A stretch of DNA of 12,247 bases. Source: an uncultured Blautia sp. Lineage in GTDB: Bacteria > Bacillota > Clostridia > Lachnospirales > Lachnospiraceae. Positions 1-6,919 of this stretch are shown here, in pieces. Within the stretch, counting starts at the first letter, position 1. Every line of letters begins with the position of its first letter. The stretch spans positions 1-12,247 of the forward strand of contig CAMNGN010000050.1 of assembly GCA_946538475.1 (NCBI GenBank), read 5' to 3'. A program made the translations under genes and the position numbers. Below the pieces are notes generated by a model, which saw nothing but the letters and a program-made list of their open reading frames with translations, made no database searches and was not told where the DNA came from.

Positions 1-436
1 AGCCTTCCGGAGCATCTGCGATACCGGTATCGAATGCAACGATCGGAACGCCTGCGTCTACTGCTGCCTGAAGAGATTCCATAACGGAAGAGGTATCGCA
101 TGCTGCAAGGCCTACACCTGCGGGAGCGCCGTTGATAGCACTGTTCAGCATGTTAACCTGGTCTGCGATGTCGGACTCGGAAGCCGGTCCCTGTGCGGAA
201 TAGGTAACACCGAGTTCTTCCGCTGCCTGATCCATTCCCTGAAGGGCTGCCTGCCAGTAGGTGGACTGGAAGGATTTAACTACGATCTGGAAATCATAAG
301 CTTCGTTTGCGGTAAGGCCGTCGAACTGTGCGATACCCTCTGTTGTGTCAGAAAGGTTCTCGGCAAATGCCGGAGCTGCGCCGAGGCTTGCTACCATTGC
401 TGCAGAAATAAGAGCTGCTAAAACTTTTTTCTTCAT
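1..436 (-). CDS. Sugar ABC transporter substrate-binding protein (partial)
   Basis: This is the first 145 residues of a type-I periplasmic-binding-protein (ribose/galactose-binding family) component; the 3' part lies outside the window. The start at 436 follows AAAGGAGGAAACAGGGA and gives MKKKVLAALISAAMVASLG, a clear signal peptide with an A-F-A cleavage site near residue 25. The mature part has the family pattern: a first beta strand (about residues 48-54), an S-T-Y-W-Q-A substrate-region motif near 58-63, SDIADQVNMLNSAI at 88-101 and IVAFDTGI at 132-139. There is no lipobox cysteine; the first Cys is residue 113. That is unusual for a Gram-positive binding protein, which is normally a lipoprotein. 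It is the fourth gene of the importer operon, 119 bp after the second permease, and should deliver the sugar or polyol to the two permeases. The substrate cannot be read from this fragment. Confidence 0.9.
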   Translation of the reverse strand, partial: MKKKVLAALISAAMVASLGAAPAFAENLSDTTEGIAQFDGLTANEAYDFQIVVKSFQSTYWQAALQGMDQAAEELGVTYSAQGPASESDIADQVNMLNSAINGAPAGVGLAACDTSSVMESLQAAVDAGVPIVAFDTGIADAPEG

Positions 437-501
437 TCCCTGTTTCCTCCTTTTATGAATGAATGGTAACCGGGAGTCCTTCCTTTTAGGAGTCCCTTTA
501 T

Positions 502-527
502 AAAATCCCCCTCCTTGGGGTGATTTT
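502..527 (-). other. Intercistronic stem-loop before the binding-protein gene
   Basis: On the minus strand AAAATC-A-CCCC pairs with GGGGGATTTT around a five-base loop (AAGGA), giving a 10-bp stem with one bulged A. The stem's 3' side runs into ATTTTATAAA. A second, imperfect stem (GGGA/TCCC enclosing TCCT/AGGA) lies at 472-496. Both sit in the 119-bp gap between the second permease and the binding-protein gene. They could be a leaky terminator or a stabilising mRNA stem that sets the binding-protein level. No convincing promoter was seen in the gap. Confidence 0.5.
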
Positions 528-555
528 CCTGATAGAAAATGATGGGAAAAATGAC

Positions 556-1524
556 TTATTTGATCACTTTTCTCTTAACGATATCGATCGCAACAGCACC
601 GATCAGAACGAAGCCGGTGATGATCTGCTGCATGTTTGCGTTGAATCCGATGTACGGAAGACCCTGTTTAAGGAAGATGATGACGTAAGCGCCGATCACG
701 GTTCCGTAAATCGTTCCGTATCCGCCCGATGCCGATACACCGCCGACGATGGCGCCGCCGATGGCATCAAGCTCCATACCTGCGCCGGTACCCGGCTGAA
801 CGGTCTTGATAACCGCGGCATACGCGATGGATGCAAGGCCGGCGAACAGACCGCTGACCACATAGACCATGATGTGGTAAAACTTGACATTGATACCGGA
901 AAGCATAGCCGCCTCTTTGTTCGATCCGATGGCGATCGTATAACGGCCGAATTTTGTATGCGCAAGCACAAACTGCATGACAAGCATCAGAAGGATGATC
1001 CACACAAGTCCGAGCGGAAGCTTGGTCTTGTTCTCAAGAGTGATCTTGAAGATGGAGTGGAACCAGCCGTTGTCCTGCTTTGCTGTCGGCCACGGAACCG
1101 CGAAGGAACCGGTAACAACAGAGCCCAGACCTCTGGTGATCATACAGGTACACAGCGTTGCCAGGAAAGGCGGCAGTCCCATAAGGGAAATAAATATGCC
1201 GTTGGCAAGACCGATAGCCACGCCGAAAAGGATGGAGATCAGCATAGCCAGACCTGTCGGGCAGCCATACTGGCGGATAAGGAAACCGCCTGCCAGAGCG
1301 TAGCAGATCATTCCTGTACCGATCGAAAGATCGACACCGCCCGTGATGAGCGGGAACGCCACACCGATGGCCATAAGTGCATAATAGTAAGAGATATCCA
1401 TCATGCTCAGGAAAGTAGTGTACTTACCGAAATCGGCACTGATGGTCCTGAACAGCAAATACAGGGCGACCAGAACGATTCCAACGATTACTTCCTGAGT
1501 AAAAATTGATTTTTTCTTCGTCAT
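556..1524 (-). CDS. Sugar ABC transporter permease (RbsC family), second copy
   Basis: A 322-residue polytopic membrane protein of the RbsC/MglC/YtfT branch (BPD_transp_2), forming half of the channel of a carbohydrate importer. Visible family marks are TGGVDLSIGTGM at 61-72, the cytoplasmic coupling segment GSNKEAAMLSGINV at 200-213, and the late ELDAIGGAIVGGVSASGG motif at 251-268. The rest is mostly hydrophobic helices, and the protein ends in a basic tail (VKRKVIK). The ATG at 1524 follows AGGGGG and starts 11 bp after the ATPase stop codon, so the two genes are co-transcribed. It is a paralogue, not a duplicate, of the first permease (4027-3050); the pair probably forms a heterodimer, as the operon contains one ATPase and two permeases. 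Confidence 0.93.
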   Translation of the reverse strand: MTKKKSIFTQEVIVGIVLVALYLLFRTISADFGKYTTFLSMMDISYYYALMAIGVAFPLITGGVDLSIGTGMICYALAGGFLIRQYGCPTGLAMLISILFGVAIGLANGIFISLMGLPPFLATLCTCMITRGLGSVVTGSFAVPWPTAKQDNGWFHSIFKITLENKTKLPLGLVWIILLMLVMQFVLAHTKFGRYTIAIGSNKEAAMLSGINVKFYHIMVYVVSGLFAGLASIAYAAVIKTVQPGTGAGMELDAIGGAIVGGVSASGGYGTIYGTVIGAYVIIFLKQGLPYIGFNANMQQIITGFVLIGAVAIDIVKRKVIK

Positions 1525-1535
1525 CTTTTAACCCC

Positions 1536-3032
1536 CTATTTGATGTCCCGAGTAGCTTTGTCCATGATCGCTTCCTGTGTGGCATCTTCGATACGGATCT
1601 CACCGGTCTTCTTGCCTTCGCACATGACAACGATACGGTCGCTCATTCGGAGGATCTCTGTCATTTCGGACGAGATCATGATGATGGATTTGCCTTCCGC
1701 CGCCAGACGGTTCATCAGCTTGTATATCTCGTTCTTGGCACCGACGTCGATACCTCTTGTCGGCTCGTCAAAAATAAGGATATCACAGTTACGAACCAGC
1801 CATTTCGCGATGACGACCTTCTGCTGATTGCCGCCCGAAAGGTTAACCACCAGTTCATCTGCACTTGGGGTCTTGGTTGCAAGCTCTTTGATATACTGCT
1901 CGGCAACCTTTTTCTCTTCGGCCTTGTTGATAAACAGACCTGTGGTATATTTATCCAGAGTAGCCATCGTCGAGTTCTCGGTGATGGTCTTCTGCACGAC
2001 GATACCGTAACGCTTGCGGTCCTCGGAAAGATATCCGATACCGTGCTTAACCGCGTCTTCCGGAGAATTGATGGTAACTTTCTGTCCGTTGATGTAAATG
2101 TCGCCGCCGGTCTTGGGATCTGCGCCGAACAGTGCTCTTGCGGTCTCGGTACGGCCCGCACCCATCAGTCCGGAGAAGCCGAGGATCTCGCCTTTGTGAA
2201 GCTCGAAGCTGACATCCTGTACCATCTTGCCTGCGTTAAGGTGCTCCACCTTAAGTACGACAGGTGCTCCTTCGGGAACCATGCTGTGCGTCTTCGGATC
2301 TTCGTAAATGACACGGCCGACCATCATGTTGATGATGTCTTCCTTTGTACACTCAGCGGTGATCAGTGTTCCGACATAACCGCCGTCTCGCATGACCGTA
2401 ACACGGTCGGTGATCACTTTGATCTCGTCCATACGATGAGAGATGTAGATGATACCCAGGTTCTGCTTACGAAGGTCGCGGATGATGACGAACAGGTCCT
2501 CGATCTCCTTTTCGGTAAGAGCTGCGGAAGGCTCATCGAAGATAATGACCTTTGCTTTGTGAGAGATTGCTTTCGCGATCTCGCACATCTGCTGCTTACC
2601 TACGGTCAGATCGCTCATCTTTGCGCGCGGATCGATGTCGATATGAAGTTCATCGAACAGCTTGCGGGATTCCGCGATCATCTTTTTGTCATCGATCATG
2701 ATGCCTTTTTTGAACTCACGGCCGATGAAAATGTTCTGTGCAACGGTAAGGTCGCCGACCATGTTCAGCTCCTGGTGAACGATGACGATACCGGCTTCCT
2801 GTGCCTCGTGTGTATTGTGAAATTCGACTTCTTTTCCTTCAAAAGTGATGGTGCCGGAGTCCTTGGTATAGATACCGGTAAGGACCTTCATCAGTGTGGA
2901 TTTACCTGCACCGTTCTCGCCCATCAGAGCGTGTACTTCGCCTTTTCTGAGCTCAAGATCGACATGGTCCAGAGCATGAACGCCGGGGAAGGATTTGTCG
3001 ATGCCTTTCATTGTTAAAATAACTTCGCCCAT
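1536..3032 (-). CDS. Sugar ABC transporter ATP-binding protein (RbsA/MglA family)
   Basis: A 498-residue tandem nucleotide-binding protein that energises carbohydrate import. Domain 1 has Walker A GENGAGKST (38-46), an LTVGKQQ signature (142-148), Walker B IIFDEPSAAL (163-172) and the H-loop His199. Domain 2 is the degenerate half typical of this family: its Walker A reads GLMGAGRTE (288-296) with Arg in place of the lysine, its signature is canonical (LSGGNQQK, 398-405), Walker B is ILIFDEPTRGID (418-429), and the H-loop His is replaced (MISSE). Length and asymmetry match RbsA/MglA/AraG-type ATPases of about 500 residues, so domain 1 should be the main hydrolytic site. The ATG follows AGGAGAAGGAAAA. 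The gene begins 17 bp after the first permease ends and stops 11 bp before the second permease. Confidence 0.96.
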   Translation of the reverse strand: MGEVILTMKGIDKSFPGVHALDHVDLELRKGEVHALMGENGAGKSTLMKVLTGIYTKDSGTITFEGKEVEFHNTHEAQEAGIVIVHQELNMVGDLTVAQNIFIGREFKKGIMIDDKKMIAESRKLFDELHIDIDPRAKMSDLTVGKQQMCEIAKAISHKAKVIIFDEPSAALTEKEIEDLFVIIRDLRKQNLGIIYISHRMDEIKVITDRVTVMRDGGYVGTLITAECTKEDIINMMVGRVIYEDPKTHSMVPEGAPVVLKVEHLNAGKMVQDVSFELHKGEILGFSGLMGAGRTETARALFGADPKTGGDIYINGQKVTINSPEDAVKHGIGYLSEDRKRYGIVVQKTITENSTMATLDKYTTGLFINKAEEKKVAEQYIKELATKTPSADELVVNLSGGNQQKVVIAKWLVRNCDILIFDEPTRGIDVGAKNEIYKLMNRLAAEGKSIIMISSEMTEILRMSDRIVVMCEGKKTGEIRIEDATQEAIMDKATRDIK

Positions 3033-3049
3033 TTTTCCTTCTCCTTTCG

Positions 3050-4027
3050 TCAGTTTTTACGGCGTCTGGCCGAAACGTCAGCGTACACGAATACGATAAC
3101 GATAAGACCGGTGATGATCATCTGCACTTCCTTTGTCATACGAAGAGCCATGATGCCCTCCTGAAGGAGCGAGATGACGAAGACGCCGATCACGGTTCCG
3201 CCTATGGAAGCGAGACCGCCTGCCATGGAAGTTCCGCCCATGACGCAGGAAGCGATTGCTTCGTTGTTATATGTATCGCCAAGGCCCGGCTGAACCGTCG
3301 TATAGGCACTGACGAAGAAGATTGCCGCGATACCTACGAGTGTTCCGCAGATCACGTATGCAAGCATCTGCCATTTACGGACATTAACGCCCGACAGGCG
3401 GACAGCTTCTTTGTTGCTGCCGAGAGAAAGGATATATCTGCCCGGCTTGGTGTTGTTCATCAGGATGAACAGGATTACTACAAAGATCGCAAAGATGATC
3501 AGACCTGTGGGAACGTTTCCTACCTTGACAAGGCTGCGGAACCATCCGCGTCCGTCGGGATCGTTTGCCTGCGGCCAGCTGACCGACTGTGTCTTGGTGA
3601 AGACCGATCCGAGACCCTTTGCAATATTCATGGATGCCATAGAAACAATAAACGGGGGAACACCGACAAAAGCGACCAGCCATCCGTTGAAGAGGCCGAA
3701 GCAGAAACCGATCACGATGCTCATGATAAGAGCGGCAGCGACCGGGATCTTGTAGGTGTTCAGTGAGTAGCCTGCCATAAGTGCGCAGCAGAACATGACC
3801 GGTCCGATGGAGAAGTCGATGCCGCCCGTCGCGATGACGAAGGTTACGCCGAGGGCCAGAAAGCCCAGGAAATATACATAGTTCAGAATGCTCATGATAC
3901 GAGCCATTCCCGCGAAGCCGGGGATGATAGCCGAAAATGCCGCATAGAGAAGTACCAGTATGCAGAACAGGATGATCCGGTTAAATCCCAGTTTCTTAAC
4001 GATTGGGTTTTGTTTGATGTTTTCCAA
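3050..4027 (-). CDS. Sugar ABC transporter permease (RbsC family), first gene of importer operon
   Basis: A 325-residue RbsC-type membrane permease. Family marks are TGGIDFSIGPVM at 67-78, GSNKEAVRLSGVNV at 203-216, and NNEAIASCVMGGTSMAGG at 254-271, where the usual ELDAIAA is altered to NNEAIAS. It ends in a basic ARRRKN tail. The start codon is TTG at 4027-4025, chosen because GGGAGGT lies six bases upstream and no ATG is suitably placed. It is the promoter-proximal gene of the operon, which is unusual because the binding protein more often comes first. The 5' leader is about 100 nt and begins inside the operator described at 4118-4127. Confidence 0.93.
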   Translation of the reverse strand: MENIKQNPIVKKLGFNRIILFCILVLLYAAFSAIIPGFAGMARIMSILNYVYFLGFLALGVTFVIATGGIDFSIGPVMFCCALMAGYSLNTYKIPVAAALIMSIVIGFCFGLFNGWLVAFVGVPPFIVSMASMNIAKGLGSVFTKTQSVSWPQANDPDGRGWFRSLVKVGNVPTGLIIFAIFVVILFILMNNTKPGRYILSLGSNKEAVRLSGVNVRKWQMLAYVICGTLVGIAAIFFVSAYTTVQPGLGDTYNNEAIASCVMGGTSMAGGLASIGGTVIGVFVISLLQEGIMALRMTKEVQMIITGLIVIVFVYADVSARRRKN

Positions 4028-4117
4028 GTTCTTACCTCCCGCTGAATATATTGTCCCCCGGCAAGCTCTTTTCGGTGATCCGGGAATTGTGAAAAGTCGT
4101 CAAAGCGAAGCCAAAAC

Positions 4118-4127
4118 GAAACGTTTC
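4118..4127. promoter_or_regulatory. Palindromic operator of the importer operon
   Basis: GAAACGTTTC is a perfect 10-bp palindrome with the central CG typical of LacI-family operators. It lies roughly at +5 to +14 relative to the predicted minus-strand start site, a position suited to repression. The same 10 bases form the core of the 14-bp palindrome in front of gatY (10437-10450). The outer bases do not fit a CcpA cre site (TGWNANCGNTNWCA), so the LacI-family protein encoded at 8466-9482 is the more likely ligand. Confidence 0.75.
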
Positions 4128-4137
4128 ACTATATGAC

Positions 4138-4166
4138 ATTATCCTACAAGGCCGGATATTTGTCAA
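4138..4166 (-). promoter_or_regulatory. Promoter of the importer operon
   Basis: Read on the minus strand, TTGACA (4161-4166) is followed by a 17-bp spacer and GATAAT (4138-4143). This is a near-consensus vegetative sigma promoter. Transcription would start near 4131, immediately before the GAAACGTTTC operator. It sits in the 320-bp divergent region 4028-4347, which also holds the promoter and leader of the VOC gene. Confidence 0.85.
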
Positions 4167-4240
4167 CTACTTTTGTTAAATATGCTTGCCTGAATCGTCA
4201 AATTTCGCAAAGTTTGTGAATCAAATATCAAAGTTTACCA

Positions 4241-4269
4241 CTGACTTGTATCCGCTTTTGTGTTATGAT
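4241..4269 (+). promoter_or_regulatory. Promoter of the VOC-family gene
   Basis: CTGACT (4241-4246), a 17-bp spacer and TATGAT (4264-4269) fit a sigma-70-type promoter with a weaker -35. The start site would be near 4276, giving a leader of about 70 nt. No copy of the GAAACGTTTC operator overlaps it, so this gene need not share the regulation of the importer. Confidence 0.65.
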
Positions 4270-4279
4270 TGTGACAGTC

Positions 4280-4320
4280 CCGGAATCCCCCGATCGGGGC
4301 GCTGCCCTTCGGACTTCCGG
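4280..4320 (+). other. Structured leader of the VOC-family gene
   Basis: CCGGAA (4280-4285) can pair with TTCCGG (4315-4320). Between them, CCCCGATCGGGG (4288-4299) and GGGC-GCT-GCCC (4297-4307) form two overlapping hairpins that cannot coexist. The structure ends about 15 bases before the ribosome binding site. It resembles no riboswitch class that I recognise. Confidence 0.4.
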
Positions 4321-4347
4321 TATCACAACAGAAAAGAGGCGATAATA

Positions 4348-4752
4348 ATGCGAATGACCGACTTTGCAACCGGACTCCGGCACATCGGAATCCCCACCCG
4401 TGATATGACCGAATCTCTCATCTTCTACACAGAGCTCGGATTTGATGTCGTTCACACCGCGCAGGACCCCGAAACCGGCAGTCTCGTCAACCTTCTCAGG
4501 CTGGGCAATCTGCTGCTCGAACTCCGTGAGGACGAAAACGCCTGCGCACAGGACGGGGCGATCGATCACTTTGCGGTCGATGTGAATGATATCGACGGTG
4601 CGTACGATTTCGTCTGCTCCCGCGATCTGAACACGCTGAACGACGAGATACATGATTCTCATGTTCCCGGGTATGAGGTGAAATACTTCACCATACAGGG
4701 TCCGGACAAAGAAAAAATCCGGTTCGTTTTTGTACCGCAGGCACAGTTTTAA
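4348..4752 (+). CDS. VOC (glyoxalase/bleomycin-resistance fold) family protein
   Basis: A 134-residue protein of the vicinal oxygen chelate superfamily, the only plus-strand gene here. It has two beta-alpha-beta-beta-beta modules. The first opens with LRHIGIPTRDMTESLIFYTELGF (10-32, quoted in parts: LRHIGIPTRD, then FYTELGF), and the second with IDHFAVDV (72-79). Candidate metal ligands sit at the four standard places: His12, Glu58 (LLLELRE), His74 and Glu122 (GPDKEKIRF). Metal binding is therefore possible, but the reaction is unknown. The ATG at 4348 is preceded by AGAGG with 8-base spacing; an in-frame extension reaching further upstream would cross the promoter and was discarded. A methylglyoxal-lyase-like role near a triose-phosphate-generating pathway, or a sugar-modifying role, are guesses from context. 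It converges on the PfkB kinase gene. Confidence 0.85.
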   Translation: MRMTDFATGLRHIGIPTRDMTESLIFYTELGFDVVHTAQDPETGSLVNLLRLGNLLLELREDENACAQDGAIDHFAVDVNDIDGAYDFVCSRDLNTLNDEIHDSHVPGYEVKYFTIQGPDKEKIRFVFVPQAQF

Positions 4753-4790
4753 CTGTCGGGGACAATTGTTTTGCTCTGCTTCACGCTTTT

Positions 4791-4829
4791 CCGCAGGAGC
4801 ACATGTCATGCCGGCATGCGCTCCTGTGG
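4791..4829. terminator. Hairpin between convergent genes (possible terminator)
   Basis: CCGCAGGAGC (4791-4800) pairs with GCTCCTGTGG (4820-4829) across one G-U pair. The loop contains the palindrome CATGCCGGCATG (4807-4818). It occupies the 93-bp gap between the ends of the VOC gene and the PfkB kinase gene, where both transcripts should stop. Neither strand shows a U-tract right after the stem, so it is at best a non-canonical terminator. A weaker TGTC-GGG-GACA stem followed by ATTGTTTT lies just after the VOC stop (4754-4770). Confidence 0.4.
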
Positions 4830-4845
4830 GAGGGCGAAGGATCTT

Positions 4846-5778
4846 TTAGCGTATCTTTTTGATGTCGATCTGCGGCAAAAGGGCGTTCACATCGTCCATC
4901 ACCACAAATCCCGTCTCCATTCTCATGGCATTTGCAGCGGAAACAGCGCTTGCCAGTCTGATCGTCTCTTCGATGGGAAGTCCTCTCGAGATTCCCACGG
5001 CAAAGCCCGCGATCATGGAATCGCCGCATCCCACCGTATTCACCGCATCGATCTTCGGTACTTTAACGTTAAACACACCCTCGTCGCACGACACCAGCGA
5101 ACCGTCGGCGCCGAGCGAGATGACGACGATGCGGATACCTTCATGGTGCAGATCCTTTGCCGCAGCAAGGATCGACTCGCGGGTGTTCATCGGACGCCCT
5201 GTCAGGGCTCTGATCTCATCGATGTTCGGTTTGATCATCGTGGGCCTCGATGCAAGGCACTCTTCCAGAAGTTTTCCCGAAGTGTCGAGGATCACAGGCT
5301 TGTCAGCCTCTTCCGCAAGCGTGATCAGGTCCTTGTACAGTTCCGGTCCCGCGCCTTTCGGTGTACTTCCGGAGATCGTCACGACTTTGCAGTCCGGAAG
5401 GATAGAGGCAAACTTGTCGACCAGCGCTTTGCAGTCTTCCTTTGTCACTTCGAAGCCGGGCTCCAGAAACTCTGTCTGTTCTCCCTTTACTTCATCATAA
5501 ATATTGATACAGGTCCGGCTTTCTCCGTCGCACCACACGAAATCGCTTTTGATGCCCCGGGCTTCCACTCTTTCGGAGATGAATTTGCCCGCATGTCCGC
5601 CCAGAAAACCGGTGGCTGTCATTTTTTCTCCGACGATCGAAGCCACACGGGCGACATTGATGCCTTTACCGCCGGCGTTAGCCTGGCAGGACTTTACCCG
5701 GTTTACATTCCCCACGCCAAAGCGTTCCAGAACATATCTTTTATCGATCGCGGCATTAGCGGTTACTGTAAGTATCAT
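4846..5778 (-). CDS. PfkB-family ketose-phosphate kinase (tagatose-6-phosphate kinase / 1-phosphofructokinase type)
   Basis: A 310-residue sugar-phosphate kinase of the LacC/FruK branch of PfkB, expected to turn a ketohexose monophosphate into the 1,6-bisphosphate cleaved by the aldolase of this operon. Motifs in order: Asp12 near the N-terminus, AGGKGINVAR (35-44), TEFLEPG (102-108), SGSTPKG (136-142), KPN (183-185), SLGADG (221-226) and NTVGCGDSMIAGF (247-259), with Asp253 as the catalytic base. The usual GAGDS reads GCGDS. Sequence alone does not separate tagatose-6-phosphate from fructose-1-phosphate or tagatose-1-phosphate; the GatY-like and GatD-like neighbours favour a tagatose phosphate. 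The ATG lies 3 bp after the dehydrogenase stop with GAGG inside the preceding gene, so translation is probably coupled. It is the last gene of the operon. Confidence 0.92.
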   Translation of the reverse strand: MILTVTANAAIDKRYVLERFGVGNVNRVKSCQANAGGKGINVARVASIVGEKMTATGFLGGHAGKFISERVEARGIKSDFVWCDGESRTCINIYDEVKGEQTEFLEPGFEVTKEDCKALVDKFASILPDCKVVTISGSTPKGAGPELYKDLITLAEEADKPVILDTSGKLLEECLASRPTMIKPNIDEIRALTGRPMNTRESILAAAKDLHHEGIRIVVISLGADGSLVSCDEGVFNVKVPKIDAVNTVGCGDSMIAGFAVGISRGLPIEETIRLASAVSAANAMRMETGFVVMDDVNALLPQIDIKKIR

Positions 5779-5781
5779 GTT

Positions 5782-6834
5782 TTACGCCTCTTCGTTCATC
5801 AGCAGTATTTTTCCCTGTACCTGACCCGGCACTTTGTAGAGATCGAATGCCTCGGCAGCCCTCTCCATCGGCATCTTTTTGAAGATGAATGCCGGATCGA
5901 ATTTAAGCTGTCCGGTAGCAAAATAATGAGCGGTAAGGTCCCATTCTTTTCCCGGGAACGGTGCGCTGTAGGACATCCAGGAACCGGTCAGCTTGAATTC
6001 TTTTCTGTTCATGTTCTCCCACATCTTTGGTGTGAAGGAAAGATCCACGTGGGGGGTACCGATAAAGCAGACATGAGCTTTGTTGGATGCCAGCTCGAAA
6101 GCCATCTGCATGGTCGGAACCTGGCCTGCGGTCTCAAACACGAATTCAAATCCTTTGCCGTCCGTAAGCTTCATGGCTTCTTCCATAAAGCCTTCCTTTT
6201 TGGTGTTGATCGCCGCATCCGCGCCGAGTCTCATGGCCAGCTCGAGTCTTGCGTCGCTGATATCAAAAACGACCACTTTCTTTGAGCCGAAGATCTTAGC
6301 CCACTGCATGGTGAACATGCCGATGGTTCCTCCGCCGAGGATAGCCACGCAGCGTCCGCCCTGATAATCGTTCTGCAGCAGTCCGTGCAGTGCAACGGTG
6401 GAGGGCTCAAACATAGCGCCCTGCTCGTAAGGAATGGAGGGATCGAACGGAACCGCGTTCTGCTCCGGGATCACCACATAGTCCGCGTTGCTTCCGTTCT
6501 CGCGGGAACCGATGAAGCTGTAATGCTTGCAGAGCGAGAAGTTGCCCTTCTGGCAGTCGTCACATTTCATGCACGGGATGAGCGGAGCACCGGACACACG
6601 GTCGCCCACTTTAACTTTTGTCACGCCTTCACCGACTTCTACCACATCACCCGAGAACTCGTGTCCGAGAACGATCGGATAAAAATGCACTCCGTTGTGG
6701 AGTACTCTGGGCACATCGGATCCGCAGATGCCCGAGGCTTTGACTTTGATCTTGACCCAGCCTTTTTTTACCTCAGGTTCCGGGATTTCCTGATATTGTA
6801 CATCTTCGTTCGCTACAACAACTGCTGCTTTCAT
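5782..6834 (-). CDS. gatD: Zinc-dependent alditol / alditol-phosphate dehydrogenase, GatD-like
   Basis: A 350-residue medium-chain zinc dehydrogenase that closely follows my recollection of E. coli galactitol-1-phosphate 5-dehydrogenase (GatD). The shared stretches are SGICGSDVPRVLHNG, YPIVLGHEFSG, PLIPC with a following KYDFIGSR-like HYSFIGSR, and GSWMSYSAPFPGKEW. Catalytic zinc ligands should be Cys37, His58 and Glu59/Glu143. The structural zinc site is Cys88, Cys91, Cys94 and Cys102. The Rossmann motif is GGGTIG (167-172), and Asp191 at the end of the next strand predicts NAD+ preference. Start chosen at 6834, where AGGAGG lies nine bases upstream; a longer frame from 6855 has no such site. 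In the enteric pathway this enzyme makes tagatose 6-phosphate. Here no PTS is seen, so it may instead oxidise a free alditol such as galactitol. Assignment to the family is firm, substrate is not. Confidence 0.85.
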   Translation of the reverse strand: MKAAVVVANEDVQYQEIPEPEVKKGWVKIKVKASGICGSDVPRVLHNGVHFYPIVLGHEFSGDVVEVGEGVTKVKVGDRVSGAPLIPCMKCDDCQKGNFSLCKHYSFIGSRENGSNADYVVIPEQNAVPFDPSIPYEQGAMFEPSTVALHGLLQNDYQGGRCVAILGGGTIGMFTMQWAKIFGSKKVVVFDISDARLELAMRLGADAAINTKKEGFMEEAMKLTDGKGFEFVFETAGQVPTMQMAFELASNKAHVCFIGTPHVDLSFTPKMWENMNRKEFKLTGSWMSYSAPFPGKEWDLTAHYFATGQLKFDPAFIFKKMPMERAAEAFDLYKVPGQVQGKILLMNEEA

Positions 6835-6919
6835 TGTTACCAACCTCCTGATCATGTTCGTTTTATCTGTTTTTGGAACAGTTTAAACTCATTTCTTTCG
6901 CTGACTGAAAGCTGTATGA

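Noticed and set aside
520..1509. Open frame of 329 codons on the plus strand
   Set aside because: Antisense shadow of the second permease, very rich in charged residues and without a ribosome binding site.
1506..3017. Open frame of 503 codons on the plus strand
   Set aside because: It lies antisense to the complete RbsA-type ATPase, shows no domain motifs, and has an odd His/Asp/Phe-rich composition typical of an antisense shadow.
4116..4129. CcpA cre site at the importer promoter
   Set aside because: The centre fits but the outer TG and CA required by the cre consensus are absent here and at 10437-10450; a dedicated LacI-family operator explains both sites better.
4186..4347. N-terminal extension of the VOC gene
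   Set aside because: The stretch contains the promoter and leader hairpins, and the ATG at 4348 has a suitable ribosome binding site directly before the VOC fold.
4771..6285. Open frame of 504 codons on the plus strand
   Set aside because: It is antisense to the PfkB kinase and the dehydrogenase, both of which have full motif sets; the frame itself has no recognisable domain and begins inside the intergenic hairpin region.
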